In this document: piece by piece, positions 43,402-56,400 of the stretch
Position numbering within the stretch: the first letter of the stretch is position 1
Layout of the letters: every line of letters begins with the position of its first letter
Source of the DNA: Campanula takesimana
Lineage: Eukaryota; Streptophyta; Magnoliopsida; Asterales; Campanulaceae
Assembly: GCA_026119855.1 (NCBI GenBank)
Contig: JAOWBW010000027.1
Coordinates: 2,148,623 to 2,212,622 of the forward strand
DNA: 64,000 nucleotides
Reading direction: 5' to 3'
Notes under the pieces: generated by a model
Database searches by the model: none
Told to the model about the DNA's origin: nothing
What the model saw: only the letters and a program-made list of their open reading frames with translations
Position numbers and translations under genes: made by a program

Positions 43402-46400
43402 ATCTCCCACTTGCCCTAGGCCCAATCTCCCATGTATCTAATACCCATGGACCTAACATGACCATCATGTTAGCTTGTGGAAGTCCCTTTGTTAGCGGGT
43501 CCGCAACATTGTCATCAGTAGGTACTCTACATATATTTACGTCTCCCCTATCAACGATCTCTCGAATGATATGAAAACGCCTAAGTATGTGTTTGGATTT
43601 CTGATGTGCTCTTGGTTCCTTTGCTTGAGCAATAGCACCATTATTATCACAATAAAGGTCTATTGGATTAGCAATACTAGGGACCACTTCAAGTTCAGTT
43701 ATGAACTTCTTAATCCAAACAGCTTCCTTTGCAGCATCCGATGCAGCAATATACTCAGCTTCTGTTGTAGAATCAGCGGTTGTACTTTGCTTGGAACTCT
43801 TCCAGCTTACAGCTCCACCATTTAACATAAACAAAATCCCGATTGCGATCGGCTATCATCTTTGTCGGTTTGGAAGCTTGCATCTGTGTAAGCATTTACA
43901 ACGAGATCATCTTCCATTCCTCCATAGACCAAAAACGAGTCTTTAGTTCTTCTTAAGTACTTAAGAATCACTTTACAGCTATCCAGTGATTTTTGCCAGG
44001 GTCGGATTGGTATCTACTTGTCATGCTCAAAGCATAAGACACATCCGGCCTAGTACAAATCATGGCATACATGATGGACCCAATTGCCGAAGCATATGGA
44101 ACATCATTCATTTTCTCACGCTCATCTTTTGTCTTAGGACATTGAGTCTTGCTTAGAGAAACTCCATGTAACACGGGCAAGGTGCCTCTCTTAGAATTTT
44201 CCATACGGAATCTTCTAATGACCTTGTCAATGTATGTACTTTGGCTTAAACCAAGTAGCCTCCTTGATCTATCTCTCTAATGATCTTAATGCGAAGCACT
44301 TTCCTAACCAAGTCTTTACAGACTGAAGTGTAGGAATGTCGTTTCCAATGAGCAATATGTCATCCACGTATAAAATAAGAATAGCACTATGCTCCCACTA
44401 ATCTTCTTGTATACACAAGGCTCTCTTCGTTCTTGATGAAACCAAACTCTTTGACCGATTCATCAAAAGGAGATTCCACTCCTTGAAGCTTGCTTTACCA
44501 TAGATGGATCTTTGAATTTGCATACCTTAGAATCTTGTTCAAAACCTTCTGGTTGTGTCATATACACATCCTCTTGAAGTTTTCCATTCAGGAAAGCGTT
44601 TTGACGTCCATCTGCCATATTTCATAGTCATGATATGCGGCAATGGCAAGCAAAATTCTTATAGACTTGATCATTGCTACGGGTGAAAAGGTCTCATCAT
44701 AGTCAATACCATGAACTTGCCTATAACCCTTCCCTACAAGCCTAGCTTTGTAAGTATGCACCTTCCCATCCATGTCAGTCTTCTTCTTGAAGACCCATTT
44801 GCATCCTATGGTTTTTACACCTTCGGGCGCATCAATCAAATTCCAAACTTGATTGTCTTGCATGGATTGCAATTCGGATTCCATGGCTCCAAGCCACTTG
44901 TCCGAATCAGGAGAAGACATCGCCTCTTGGTAGGTTGACGGTTCATCATTCTCAATGATTTCTACCTCATTACTATCCGTTACGAGAAATCCATATCTCT
45001 CGGGCTCGGATCGTAACCTACTAGATCTGCGAGATGCTTGTGTATTTTGAACAGGTTCCACAACTCCTTGTGGTTCTTGTTCTTGTTCCATCATTGGTTC
45101 AATGTTATTTTCTGGGTCTCGAATTTCTTCAAGATTTATTTTACTCCCACTGATTTCTTTGGAGAGAAACTCTTTCTCTAGAAAGACACCAGTTCGGGCA
45201 ACAAACACTTTGTTGTCCTCTCGGTTGTAAAAGTAATATCCTTTAGTTCCTTAGGATATCCCACGAAAATACATTTATCAGATTTGTGTGCTAGTTTGTC
45301 AGAGATAAGTCTCTTGACATAAACTTCGCAACCCCAAATCCTCATGAAAGATAAACTAGGTTTCTTTCCACTCCACATCTCATATGGAGTCTTTTGAACC
45401 GATTTAGTTGGAACTTGATTTAGTGTGAAAGCAGCGGTTTCTAGGGCGTAACCCCAAAAGGATATTGGAAGATCAACTTGACTCATCATTGATCGAACCA
45501 TGTCTAACAAGGTCCGATTTCTCCTCTCAGACACACCATTCCATTGTGGTGTTCCGGGCGGAGTCAATTGTGAAACTATTCCACAATTCTTTAGATGATC
45601 ATCAAATTCTTGACTTAAGTATTTACCACCTCGATCTGATCGAAGTGCCTTTATACTTTTACCAAGTTGTTTTTCTACTTCATTTTGAAATATTCTAAAT
45701 ATCTCAAATGCTTCACTTTTATGTTTCATTAGGTAAACATACCCAAATCTACTATAATCATCAGTGAAGGTTATGAAGTATTGAAATCCTCCCATAGCAT
45801 TGCTACTTAATGGTCCGCATACATCGGAATGTATCAACCCCAATAAGTCGCTTGCCCTTTCACCCAACTTGGTAAAAGGTGACTTAGTCATTTTTCCAAG
45901 AAGACCACGACTCACAAGTGTCATATGACTCTAAGTCACATGAACCCAAAGTCCGTCCCATGGAGTTTTGAGATACGCTTCTCATTAATATGACCAAGAC
46001 GGCAATGCCACAAATAAGTATGATTTATATCATTAGGTTTAGATTTCTTATTTACATGATAGACATTATTTTCATTCTTGACATCCAAGATATAAAGGCC
46101 ATTAAATAAATTAGCAATACCATAAAGCACATCATTTAAATAAATAGAAAATTTCTTATTCTCAATAAGAAACTTAAAACCTTCATTATCCAAACAAGAA
46201 ATTGAAATAATATTCTGCTTAAATCCGGAACATAATAACAATTGTTCAAAACAAGAATTAATCCGAAAGGTAAAGTGACTTCATAAGTCCCTACGGCTAA
46301 TGTAGCAACTCCTGCTCCATTCCCACGCGTAGATCTACTTCACCTTCTTTAAGCAGTCTCCTATTCTTTAGTCCCTGCACATTTAGACAAATGTGAGAAC

Positions 46401-47310
46401 CACATCCGGTATCCAATACCCAAGAATCAGTGGTAGAAAGGAGAATATCTATCATATAGATACCTGAAGTCGACGCAGCCTTGCTGCTCTTCTTCTTCTT
46501 TGCTCTTCCAAGAAAGCCTTGCAATTACGTTTCCAATGACCAATTTATTGACAATGGAAACAAATTGCATCCTTTTGTGTATCGGGTTTTGCCTCAGAGC
46601 CTTGGCAACCTTTGCCTTGCTTATCTTGGGTTTGACAACTTTTGCCTTACCCTTGCCTTTGGCACCAGGCTTCTTCCCATCATGAACCAAGAGCACGGGA
46701 GAACCTTTCTCCACAATTTTCATCTCTGCAGTTTTGAGCATCCCATGCAACTCAGAGAGATTCTTATCCATTCCAAACTGATTATAACTTTTAGGCAATG
46801 AATTAAGAATGAGATCCGTGGCTAGCTCCAATGGATTGGATAGCCAAGTTTCTCAAGGTGCTCTAACATAACCTTTCATTTTAAGAAGTGAGGACTCACT
46901 TGTTGCCCTTCATTCATTTTACTAGTAGTGAATGCAACAATGGTCTTGTACCTCTATTGCCTAGCTAGCTCTTGAAACATGGTTCTCAACTCCACGCCTA
47001 TCTCATAGGCTTCCAAATGTTCCTAACTTTGTTGGAGTTTTGAACACGTAGCAGCAAGCATAGAGATGAGACAACTTAGCTTACTCTCTAGAATCATTAC
47101 GATGTTTCTTGTAATTGTCTCTTTCTACCCTAGGGGCAGTAGGCGGTGGTTCAGCGGGGAGCGGCCCCATCGAGAATGTACAACTTATCTTCTTGCCTAA
47201 GAACGATTTCTTATGCTACGGATCCAATCCATAAAGTTTGTACCATTCTCTTCGAGCTTATCCTTCTCAAGGATCGATCGCAACGACATTGATTGAGTGT
47301 TATTAGTCAT
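43402..47310 (-). pseudogene. copia gag-pol, many frameshifts
   Basis: Gag starts at ATG 47310 (SLRSILEKDKLEENGTNFMD) and breaks after about 37 codons. A later gag piece runs 46831-46427. Protease SWVLDTGCGSHIC lies near 46420. GAG-pre-integrase (LWHCRLGHINEKRISKLHG) ends at 45936. Integrase at 45924-45178 has IHSDVCGPL, TFTDDYSRFGYVY, RSDRGGKY and GVSERRNRTLLD. The reverse transcriptase N-terminal part (GCKWVFKKKTDMDGKVHTYK, KARLVGKGY) is at 45208-44588 and later pieces are at 44204-43968. RNase H with SSKQSTTADSTTEAEYIAA and LYCDNNGAIAQAKEPR is at 43834-43420. Stops between 44588 and 44210 remove the YVDD region. Confidence 0.9.
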
Positions 47311-48830
47311 TATCTACAAATATGCAAAAATTTCCAAAATTTAATAAGTACCGGTTTTCATTAAAGAGATAAATAATGTATTTTAAACAAAATACTCCCA
47401 CTACATTATATAACATTCTTATACATCCAATGTATAATATAATTTAAATGGGTTGAGATCCGCTTTAATCTAATTTTGAGTACGCTTTGGCGGCACCGCT
47501 CAAAATTAATCAATTAGGTAGACAACTCTTGTCATCATATCTCATATGACTCTCAGTTCTTTTCATGAGATTCTTTAAGAAATCTAATTTCAAAAAGCAT
47601 GTTAAATCTCATCTTTGCCTTAAGCCCAAAACTGTTTTGACGCTTAATTAAGTCAACCATTTTAAACGCATAGGAAACTCTTATTCACTCATCTTGCTCA
47701 AACATGAATAAGATCAATGCACCTCGCTTTGGCGAGCCCACATAAAATTTACTCATGTATAAACACGTGTATAAAAAAAGCATGGTTTTAATCATGGCAT
47801 GGCAAAAGGACTTAAAACTTTCTTTGAAGGTTCATCACATATAGCATATAACACATTTATGAGCACATAATATAAACATGTTACACATCAGTTTAGCCAC
47901 TAATTAATCTCCATTAATTTAAGCATGATATTTATGTGTCATTACTTTCTCTATAATTATGAGGATGGGACTATTCAACTTTGGTTTTATCTCCAAATCG
48001 AGACAACAAGAAGTGCGGTCGAACTAAGCCATAAGGGCAACCACAATCCCGCACTAATTCAAGAGACCAAAAAGTAGTCCATGTGGCCGAAACTAAGAGG
48101 ATAGTCTCGATGAACGTAGACCAATTGCATTCACAATTCCACATGGATCTCCAAAGTTTGAATCAAGAACTTTGTTTCTCAATTTTAGCAATTATGAACT
48201 CTTCATAATTCTAACTTCGTTTCATCTTTGAAACTTTGATTGCGATCAAGTTTGGGAAACACAATCTCGATGAACGCAGATTAGCCATCCAAACCTTGAA
48301 CACCAATCTTAGAATCACAAGACTAAAACAAATAGAAAATCAAACCCCAAGATCCACACACAAACCACTACCCAAAACCCATTCCAGATCAGCAGAAGTC
48401 TGGATAGTTCTGTTACTGGGTTTTGTTGAACATCTCGAAAATTCCAAATTCTGATTTTTGAGCAAAATCAGACATTCTGATCTTGGCGTGCGGCCGCACC
48501 AAAAGGACTGTGCGGTCGCCCAAAAACCGTGCGGTCGCCCGGTTCAATCAGAATGTACAGAATTTTAAGTTCGAAAATTTTGTCTCAAAATTGTTTTTCC
48601 CCGATTATTAAAACTTTGATCCAATCAAAAATAATAACCAACAATTCTGAATCCACCATAATTTATTTATTGCGATTGAATCGTGCGATTAAAGTTGCAA
48701 AACAATAAACCACATAAAATCACATAACACATAAACATCACATATTCCAATATTCATATCATGCAAGGCACATAAACAATTTATATACACATAACATGAT
48801 CTAGGTATTGAAATAATCAACGTGAACGGG
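47311..48830 (-). other. Leader region of the copia element
   Basis: AT-rich untranslated leader between the primer-binding site and gag. It contains three CG-rich palindromic sites (48488-48499, 48510-48521, 48529-48540) related to those in the LTR. Confidence 0.75.
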
Positions 48831-48842
48831 GCTCTGATACCA
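48831..48842 (-). other. Primer-binding site of the copia element
   Basis: Sense-strand TGGTATCAGAGC, complementary to the 3' end of initiator methionine tRNA, one base after the end of the 5' LTR. Confidence 0.85.
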
Positions 48843-48843
48843 T

Positions 48844-49477
48844 TGTTGGGTTTCGTAGATACATGCGCAGCGGAAATTAGCATTTAAAATTTTGAAACCC
48901 AAAGCCATGGATCCGTTCATATGATTAAATCAAATACAACATAAGAACAAATGAATAAACTAACCCTTGATGGCTATCAAATTCTCTTGGTCTTTGGTGG
49001 AGGTTTGAAGACTTGATCACGATCACAAAGCTTGGAACACGAACTTTGAAGACGATTTGAAGATGATATTTTCACCCTCTAGCGGTATCCACACTTCGAA
49101 CGAATACAAAGGAGGCTTCTTTGATCTTGTTGCTAGACCAACAACCATGAAACACACTTTCACCATTTGATATGACTATATGGAATTTTGCTTTTGTGTA
49201 TTATTTTGTTCTTCAACCAAAGATGTTTAGAACAAAAATAAAACCTCTCTCAAACTCTTTGGAGACTCAAAAAGGCTATCCCTGAAGTTCTGGCCCGAAC
49301 TCATTCTTTTATACACAAGCAAGACCTATTCCAAATAGGAATCTTGTTGTTAAAAGACATTCCAAATCGAATTAGGAAAGTGCCAGTCGACAGTACTGTG
49401 CGGCCGCCCAAAACCTCTGTGCGGTCGCACAACATTCTGAAACAAAACTGGTACATTTTTTAGCTAAGTGTGCGGCC
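48844..49477 (-). repeat. 5' LTR of the copia element, truncated by gap
   Basis: Matches the 3' LTR from its TGTTGGG end with several small indels. It carries GCGGCCGCC near 49400 and GTGCGGTCGCAC near 49420, and the sequence stops inside the next GCGGCC site. Confidence 0.88.
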
Positions 49478-49577
49478 NNNNNNNNNNNNNNNNNNNNNNN
49501 NNNNNNNNNNNNNNNNNNNNNNNNNNNNNNNNNNNNNNNNNNNNNNNNNNNNNNNNNNNNNNNNNNNNNNNNNNNNN
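49478..49577. other. Assembly gap, 100 N
   Basis: Exactly 100 Ns, the usual placeholder for a gap of unknown size. The left side ends in the middle of a GCGGCCGC palindrome of a copia LTR. The right side begins within a different element on the opposite strand, so kilobases may be missing. Confidence 0.98.
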
Positions 49578-50644
49578 CAAACAAGCACCAAGAGCATGGT
49601 ATGATACACTATCAAAGTTTCTCATCAAAAAGGCTTCACTCGCGTAAATCGATACAACTCTTTTCATTGCCAAACATAATGGTCATAAATTACTTGTTCA
49701 AATTTATGTTGATGATATTATATTTGGTTCTACTATGAATTGTTGTGCAAGCGTTTTGAGAAACTAATGAAGAGCAAGTTTGAAATGAGCATGATGGGAG
49801 AAACTCACATTCTTCTCGGGCTTCAAATCAGAAAATGAGTGAAGGCATCTTTATCAATCAAGTCAAGTACACAAAGGACTTAATCAAGAAGTTTGGACTT
49901 GAGAACGCTAAAGCATACGATACTCCAATGGCCACCGGCAACAAACTCGACAAAGATCTAAAAGGTAAACGTGTTGATCAAACGCTCTATCGAGGTAATG
50001 ATTGGCTCACTCCTTTACCTTACTGCTAGTAGGCCTGATATTATGTTTAGTGTTTGTGTTTGTGCTCGTTATCAATCCGACCCTAGAGAAGCACACTTAA
50101 TTGCTGTGAAACGTATTATAAGATATCTCTCAGGCCTGTTAACCTGGACTTTGTACACCAAAGATTCGAACTTTAAACTTGTAGGTTATTCAGATGCGGA
50201 TTATGCAGCGTGCACGATTGACAGGAAAAGAACTAGTGGCAACTGTCATTTCCTCGGATATCGACTTGTGTCATGGGCAAGTAAGAAAAAGCTTCTGTAT
50301 CTGTTTCAACAACCGAAGCCGAATATATCGCTGCGGGAAGTTGTTGTTGTCAAATACTCTGGATGAAGCAGCAATTGGTGGACTATGATATCATCGAAGA
50401 AAATTGTCCCATCTACTGCGACAATACATCAACAATTGCGGTTTCTGAAAATCCTGCCATGCACTCAAAGACCAAGCACATCGACATCAAATATCACTTC
50501 CTCAAAGACCACGTGGAGAAAGGCAATATACATTTGGAACACGTAGGAAACCGACTATCAAATCGCCGACATTCTAACGAAGCACTTGACGCGAAACGGT
50601 TCATGTTTTTGAGAGGCGAAATGGGTATGCTTGAACTCAACTAA
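49578..50644 (+). pseudogene. SIRE-type pol remnant: end of reverse transcriptase and RNase H
   Basis: Reverse transcriptase pieces KQAPRAWYDTLSKFL, LVQIYVDDIIFGST (catalytic DD), then KFEMSMMGETHILLGLQI and INQVKYTKDLIKKFGLENAK. RNase H pieces are VGYSDADYAACTIDRKRTSG and YCDNTSTIAVSENPAMHSKT. At least four frameshifts or stops occur. The last frame ends at 50644, close to the natural end of pol. Confidence 0.85.
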
Positions 50645-50751
50645 ATTCAATATAGTTTTTGTCAATACTAATGATCTTATGTTTGTGTTGAGTTTATGAG
50701 TGTATTAGGTACAAATGATTAAATCAATTTTTCAAAAGTTTCAAGGAAACT

Positions 50752-50955
50752 ATGCGCCATATAAGCGCCTTACTAACTGCGCGCTCATCCCTCATTTTCT
50801 GCGCGCACAATCGATGCGCGCCTATCAATCCATGCGCTTAAAACGCTTATGCGCCTTAACCATCTCTTATGCGCCTTGATGAATAATGCGCCTAGATGAG
50901 TATGCGCCTTGCTGAAGTAATGCGCCCCTTCATGCGCGCATTAACTATTGCGGCT
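50752..50955 (+). repeat. TGCGCC-type motif cluster after pol
   Basis: At least nine TGCGCC, GCGCGC or GCGCC words in about 200 bp of otherwise AT-rich DNA (for example TATGCGCCAT, TTATGCGCCTT, AATGCGCCTAG, AATGCGCCCC). The spacing is irregular, about 10-25 bp. Confidence 0.85.
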
Positions 50956-51271
50956 CAATCATTTCTCAAAATTCAATTTCAATGATTGAACGTATTAAAT
51001 ACACAAGTACCAGGTATGTTAATTCTGTTCATTTATTATAGGAATCTATGTCATTTGACATTCCTTTAATTGTTCAAGGGTACTTGTGCAATTAAATTTT
51101 TCCCTCGTTTTACGCTTTTTGAAAATTTTTATTTTCTGGGATATATTTCTTACACCCCAAACTTACACCAAAATAGATGTTTTTTGGTGTTTGTGCAAAA
51201 ATTAGTCAAAATTGCTCATACACTTAAAAGGGAAAGTGGAGCAGTTTTTCTAAAACCTAAATGTCACATCA

Positions 51272-53364
51272 TGTCGCGACCCCGGACCCCGCGGGCCCCG
51301 GGACCGCGATCTGGACGTCGACTCTAACAATAAACTCCAAAATACCGAAGTTAAAAATTCCATTTAGTACCAAAAGTGATAATCCAAAGTTTTACAAAAT
51401 CGAGTTTGATAAAAACCAAATACAACTTATCATAAACTTCCACAAGTTTATGCTAACAAGAATACAATTATACAAAATCCTAATGACGTCAATGTTTGGT
51501 ACAAATATCCCCAAAAGGCTACACATTGATATAATGTAAGCCAACCTATACAACTTTCCCTAAAAGAACGGATCCACACTCGACGTCCTCTTTCTCGTGA
51601 TCAGCGAGACTAATCCTTAGCACCTGGGGGGGGGGTTAAGGAAAAACAAAGATGAAAGGAAACGGGGTGAGATAAATCTCAATAAGTTACTAATGCAACT
51701 ACATGACATGCTATGATGCAATAAGCAATAAGCAATGATAAATATAACATAGCACATCGCAATTATCATATAACAGGTAGCAGCGGAAATAAACACATAA
51801 CAAAGGATATAGCCAAGGTTTTCCAAACCGGAACATCCAAATAAAGGATCGCTGCGCAGCTTCAATAATCAACCAATCAACATCTTCATAATGGCATGAA
51901 AGCCGAAGAGAAAACCCCGGTACCGGAACCAAATCATAAATGTGTCACAAAGGACAAGGACCATGACACAAAGTCATGCCCGTTAGCCAGATACATTCAC
52001 AAAGGAACGCTGACTTATCCTTTCCAAGGCCAATCTGGAGAAGGGGTATAGTAAGGGCAAAACAATGGTCAAGATTATAATGGACTTGGCTTTGCCATTA
52101 TAATCCTTCCCATCGCCCGATGCAACAAATATGCCAGCTGGGCTTCCAAATGAATGCTAAGTAATAATAATTTAGCATGAATGAACAACTTAAGGTTCCA
52201 AAGTAGGGAACCAATCCAAATAGATCACCACAAAGGCAAACCAATATAAACCGCACATCAAAGATGAATCACGTTCTCAAAATGATACTTAAATAAATCA
52301 CATATCACAATCGATCACAAGGGGATCATTCTCGAACAATAAAGTGTTCCACAACATTAACTTAAGTCAACTAGGGTGATACTTCGAGCCTAGATCGGGC
52401 TTGGACTTTTAAAACAATTCAATAACAAAGAGGCTCAGAACAGCTGGTATGGGCGGTCGCCCATAGCCAGTCTGGGCGGTCGCCCAAAACCCAATCCCAA
52501 GCCCAAAACTCACTGACTTCCTGGGCGGTCGCCCAACCCAATAGTGGGCGGTCGCCTACTCACTTTGGTCAAATCCTCCGGATCAACTGATCTCATGGGC
52601 GGTCGCCCAAACCCATCATGGGCGGTCGCCCACGCACCCAGGTCGCCGGAAAACGGCCAAAACCAACTGGGTTTCTCCCAAATTTTCCACCCAAACAACA
52701 TAACTCAAACCAAATGCTTTCAATAGTCATTCTAAGGTACCCAAACAACATCTAACACAAAAGGGGACCTTAAGAACACCATAAATGACCCCAAACCAAG
52801 GATCAAACTCAACATCAACATCAATCACCATTTTTAGACAAAAACCCAAATGAACCCCAAACAACAACTAAACTCATCCAAACTTCAACTATAACAACAA
52901 TGGCATTATATGAACATAATATGAGCATTTTGGCATAAAAATGGGGGAAAAGTAACTTACTTGAATTTTCTCAAAGTTGATGGATTTCAAATCTTTTTGA
53001 GTCTACGCGATCCTAGCGACTATCAAATGCCAAGGAGAGAGAGTGTGTTTGCTGGGAATGATGAAGAATGAGGGAGAAGGAGAGGGGTAGGGAGGGAGTA
53101 GGGAGGATTATTTCAAAATTTTACACTCGGGCCCCTCCCCCATCTACTAGCACACTTATTTGTACTCCTGACTAACTATTAAGACCCAACACTTCCACAC
53201 TAGCCCAAATAACTCAATACAAAGCTAGGCACAAATATTATAACACATAAATTGCACACATAATTATTTAAATAAATAATAATTTAAATAAATAATTAAG
53301 CAAATAATTAAATAAAAATCATTTAATCACTAATAAAATAGAGCCTATACTTCGGGTCGTGACA
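51272..53364 (-). repeat. 3' LTR of the gypsy element
   Basis: Sense strand TGTCACGACCCGAAGTATAG to CCGGGGTCGCGACA. It contains six hyphenated palindromes TGGGCGGTCGCCCA (one with a mismatch) at 52450, 52473, 52522, 52545, 52596 and 52619. Confidence 0.95.
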
Positions 53365-53381
53365 TTCACTCCCCCTTAAAG
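53365..53381 (-). other. Polypurine tract of the gypsy element
   Basis: The sense strand reads CTTTAAGGGGGAGTGAA immediately before the 3' LTR. Confidence 0.85.
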
Positions 53382-53413
53382 AAAATTCGACCCGAATTTT
53401 AACGAGACTTACC

Positions 53414-56400
53414 TTAAACAAAAAGCCACGGAAATTTCCTCTCGATCTCATCACGAAGCTCCCACGTCGACTCCTCGATGTTATGATTCCTCCAAAGGAC
53501 TCGAACCAACGCGATGCTCTTGCTCCTCAACTCTTGGACTTTAGAATCTAAGATCCGAACCGGTCGTTCCTCATAACTCATATCGGGCTCAATATCCTCC
53601 GGTATCCTCGGTAACACGTGAAACGGATCATGAACATACTTCCGAAGCATAGAAACGTGGAAAACGTTGTGCAACCGGTCCAAAGACGGCGGTAACGCAA
53701 GACGATAAGCAAGAAGTCCAACCTTTCCCAAAACCTCAAACGGGCCAATAAACCTCGGAGCCAATTTGCCTTTCTTCCCAAAACGACGAATACCCACCTT
53801 TGGAGACACTTTCAAGAACACCAAATCACCAACCTGAAAACTAAGATCTCGCCTTCGGTTGTCTGCATAGCTCTTATGTCGACTCTGGGCTGTCTTCAAT
53901 CTATCCCGGATAACTTTAACTTTTTCAACTGAATCCCGAAGCAAATCAATACCCAAAACTTTCGCTTCACCAACCTCATCCCAACAAATAGGCGATCTAC
54001 ACTTTCTTCCATACAAGGCCTCAAACGGAGCCATCTCGATACTAGCCTGATAACTGTTGTTGTAGGAGAATTCCACTAACGGTAGGTGCGAATCCCAAGA
54101 ATCGGAAAAGTCTATCGCACACGCTCGCAACATATCCTCTAAAATCTGAATAGTCCTCTCAGATTGACCATCGGTCTGAGGATGAAAAGCTGTACTGAAT
54201 CGCAAATCTGTACCCAAAGCTTCCTGAAACGCCTTCCAGAATCTAGAAGTAAACCTCGGGTCTCGATCTGACACAATGCTAACCGGAACTCCATGCAATC
54301 TAACAATCTCATCAATATAAAGGGTCGCAAGCCTCTCCATCGAATACCTGATGTCAATAGGCAAGAAATGGGCACTCTTGGTCAATCTATCCACTATCAC
54401 CCAAACACTGTCAAACTTTCTTTGGGTACGAGGCAGTCCCGTAACGAAATCCATAGTCACATGCTCCCATTTCCACTCGGGAATCTCTAACGGCTGAAGT
54501 AATCCCGCGGGTCTCTGATGCTCGGCTTTGACCTGCTGACAAGTTAAACACTTCGACACATACTCGGCTATCCCCCTTTTCATATTAATCCACCAAAATT
54601 GTTGCTTCAAATCTTGATACATCTTCGTACTACCCGGATGAATAGTATATCTCGATTTGTGACCCTCATCAAGAACTCTCTTTTTAATTCCATCAACATC
54701 CGGAACACACAAACGACCACGGAAAGTCAAAACTCCACTCGAACTCAAAGAAAAATCCTCGAAATTCTTTTCCTTCAATTTACCCATTATCTTCACTAAC
54801 TCGGGATCCTCTTTCTGAGATTCCTTTATCCTCTGAACTAGGGTCGGAGACACCCTAATATTCGCAAAAATAGCCCCATGTCTCGATTCACGAGGAGACC
54901 AATCTCGAACATCCTCTAGCATTTTCCATTCACGAACCATCATCGAAGCCACATAAGACTTTCTACTAATCGCATCGGCTACCACATTCGCCTTTCCCGG
55001 ATGATAAGAAATCGTGCAATCATAATCCTTCAACAATTCCATCCATCGGCGCTGTCGGTTGTTCAACTCTTTCTGGGAGAAAAGGTACTTCAAACTTTTG
55101 TGATCCGTAAAAATCTCAAACTTCGCCCCATAAAGATAGTGCTTCCACTTGTGCAACGCAAATACAATAGCCGCTAATTCCATATCATGAGTAGGGTAAT
55201 TCTGTTCACTCGGGGTCAACTTCCTCGAAGCATACGCAATCACTTTCCCATTCTGCATCAACACACAACCCAAACCCTCTTTCGAAGCATCACTGAAAAT
55301 CACTAGGCCATCGCTCCCATTAGGCAAAGTCAAGATCGGTGCGGTAGTCAACCTCTTCTTCAATTCCTCGAAACTCTTGCCACATTTCTCGGTCCACACA
55401 AACGGAACGTTCTTCCGGGTTAACTGAGTCATCGGAGTAGCAATCCTCGAAAACCCTTCAATAAACCTTCTGTAATAACCGGCTAAACCCAGAAAACTAC
55501 GAATCTCGGTCACTGACTCGGGTCTCTTCCAATCCACTATAGCCTCTATCTTTGAAGGATCCACCGAAATCCCATCTTTAGAAATCACATGACCCAGAAA
55601 TGACACCTTCTCGAGCCAGAATTCACACTTACTGAACTTCGCAAATAATTTCTCCCTCGCAAGAACGGATAAAACTGTCCTCAAGTGCTGCTCGTGCTCC
55701 TCTCGGGACTTCGAATACACAAGAATGTCGTCGATGAAAACCACCACGAACGAATCAAGATAGGGATGGAAAATCCGGTTCATCAAATCCATAAATACGG
55801 CCGGCGCGTTAGTCAACCCAAACGGCATAACCAAGAACTCATAATGACCATACCGAGTGCGAAAAGCAGTCTTCGGAATATCCTCCGATCTAACCTTCAA
55901 CTGATGGTACCCACTCCTCAAATCAAGCTTAGAGAAAACCACGGACCCTTGAAGCTGATCAAACAAATCATCAATACGCGGCAGAGGATACCTGTTCTTC
56001 ACCGTAACCTGATTCAACTTCCGGTAATCTATACACAATCTCAAGGAACCGTCTTTCTTCCGCACGAACAAAACCGGTGCTCCCCACGGGGAAACACTAG
56101 GGCGGATAAACCCTCGATCAAGCAACTCTTGCAACTGAACCTTCAATTCTTTCAACTCGGCGGGAGCTAACCTATAAGGCGCTTTCGAAATCGGAGCCGT
56201 ACCCGGCAAAAGATCTACACAAAATTCTATCTCACGATCGGGAGGCATCTCATACTCGGTAGAGAAAACATCGGGAAACTCCCGAACTACCCGAACACTA
56301 TCAAAACTAGGGGATTCTTTCCTAGTATCAAGAACACTAGCCAAATACCCCTCACAACCACTATGCAATAATCGCCTCGCTTTCATAAAAGAAATTAAGC

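Larger units (their letters stand above)
41925..49477 (-). mobile_element. Ty1/copia element, minus strand, 5' LTR cut by the gap
   Basis: Read on the minus strand: 5' LTR 49477-48844 (truncated by Ns), primer-binding site, leader (48830-47311), decayed gag-pol, polypurine tract (forward ATCTCCCACTTGC after 43401), 3' LTR 43401-41925. It inserted into an older LTR of its own family. The other side of that target is hidden by the gap, so the target duplication (expected GAATG or similar) cannot be checked. Confidence 0.88.

Noticed and set aside
51611..52726. Paired ORFs repeated at 58248-59369
   Set aside because: Identical because they are in the two LTRs; no coding signature.
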